NCBI GenBank assembly: GCA_012032575.1
Contig: JAAUSP010000494.1
Span: 1 to 5,811, forward strand
DNA: 5,811 nucleotides
Direction: 5' to 3'
Origin: Anaerolineales bacterium
GTDB lineage: Bacteria > Chloroflexota > Anaerolineae > 4572-78 > J111
Part shown: in pieces, positions 5,679-5,811 of the stretch
Layout: every line of letters begins with the position of its first letter
Numbering within the stretch: the stretch's first letter is position 1
Notes under the pieces: generated by a model
Told to the model about the DNA's origin: nothing
Database searches by the model: none
What the model saw: the letters and a program-made list of their open reading frames with translations, nothing else
Position numbers and translations under genes: made by a program

Positions 5679-5811
5679 ATGGCAAAAGCAGCATTTGTGA
5701 GAGATAAACCGCATATCAACGTGGGGACGATTGGGCACGTAGACCACGGCAAGACCACCTTGACAGCGGCGATCACCAAAACCCTGAGCTTGAAGGGCTG
5801 GGCCAACTTCC
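5679..5811 (+). CDS. tuf: Elongation factor Tu, N-terminal part
   Basis: EF-Tu is the GTPase that delivers aminoacyl-tRNA to the ribosomal A site. Only the first 44 codons are in the window, beginning [19 protein letters not shown]. The G1/P-loop GHVDHGKT is complete at residues 19-26, followed by [10 protein letters not shown], which is diagnostic of EF-Tu. GAGGAG at 5662-5667 is a good ribosome binding site, 11 bases before the ATG. No strong promoter is visible after the preceding hairpin: TATA-like sequence at 5651-5658 lacks a matching -35 and would start transcription inside the ribosome site. Transcription from the tRNA promoter is therefore likely. The gene is cut by the window edge and shows no damage. 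Confidence 0.97.
   Translation, partial: MAKAAFVRDKPHINVGTIGHVDHGKTTLTAAITKTLSLKGWANF

Overview
The window carries a conserved housekeeping cluster, all on the plus strand: radA (DNA repair ATPase), a membrane-anchored PIN-TRAM protein of the YacL family, cysS (cysteinyl-tRNA synthetase), rlmB (23S rRNA 2'-O-methyltransferase), a tRNA-Tyr(GTA) gene and the start of tuf (EF-Tu). A short piece of an unrelated gene runs off the left edge on the minus strand. Coding DNA is fairly GC-rich. The EF-Tu N-terminus and the gene mixture suggest a Chloroflexota bacterium, perhaps of the Anaerolineae. This placement is recalled from family resemblance and was not tested by a search.

Layout. Bases 1-90 (minus) hold the first 30 codons of an unidentified protein, possibly a transposase. 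Bases 91-214 are a divergent control region. It contains an extended -10 promoter only a few bases before the radA ATG, and a GAAC-N4-GTTC inverted repeat that looks like a Gram-positive-type LexA (SOS) box over the -35. RadA follows (215-1591). Bases 1592-2115 have no convincing gene. They hold a heptamer repeat with a hairpin, a second good promoter, about 375 bases of unassigned sequence with several possible hairpins, and a strong intrinsic terminator that ends 42 bases before the next start codon. This stretch is either a small RNA gene or an attenuated leader of the operon that follows.

The yacL-like gene, cysS and rlmB are packed with gaps of 3 and 6 bases and are almost certainly one transcript. 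After rlmB a new promoter, with an inverted repeat around its -35, drives tRNA-Tyr. A GC hairpin plus T-run lies just inside that transcription unit. A 15-bp perfect hairpin separates the tRNA from tuf.

Functionally most of the block serves translation: Cys-tRNA charging, ribosomal RNA methylation, a tyrosine tRNA and an elongation factor, with DNA repair at the left. The gene order is a condensed form of the Bacillus radA-yacL...cysS-rlmB region, joined to the widespread tRNA-Tyr/tuf arrangement. No defence system, CRISPR array or complete mobile element was seen. The most noteworthy signals are the possible SOS box with leaderless radA, and the unexplained terminated RNA before the yacL-like gene.
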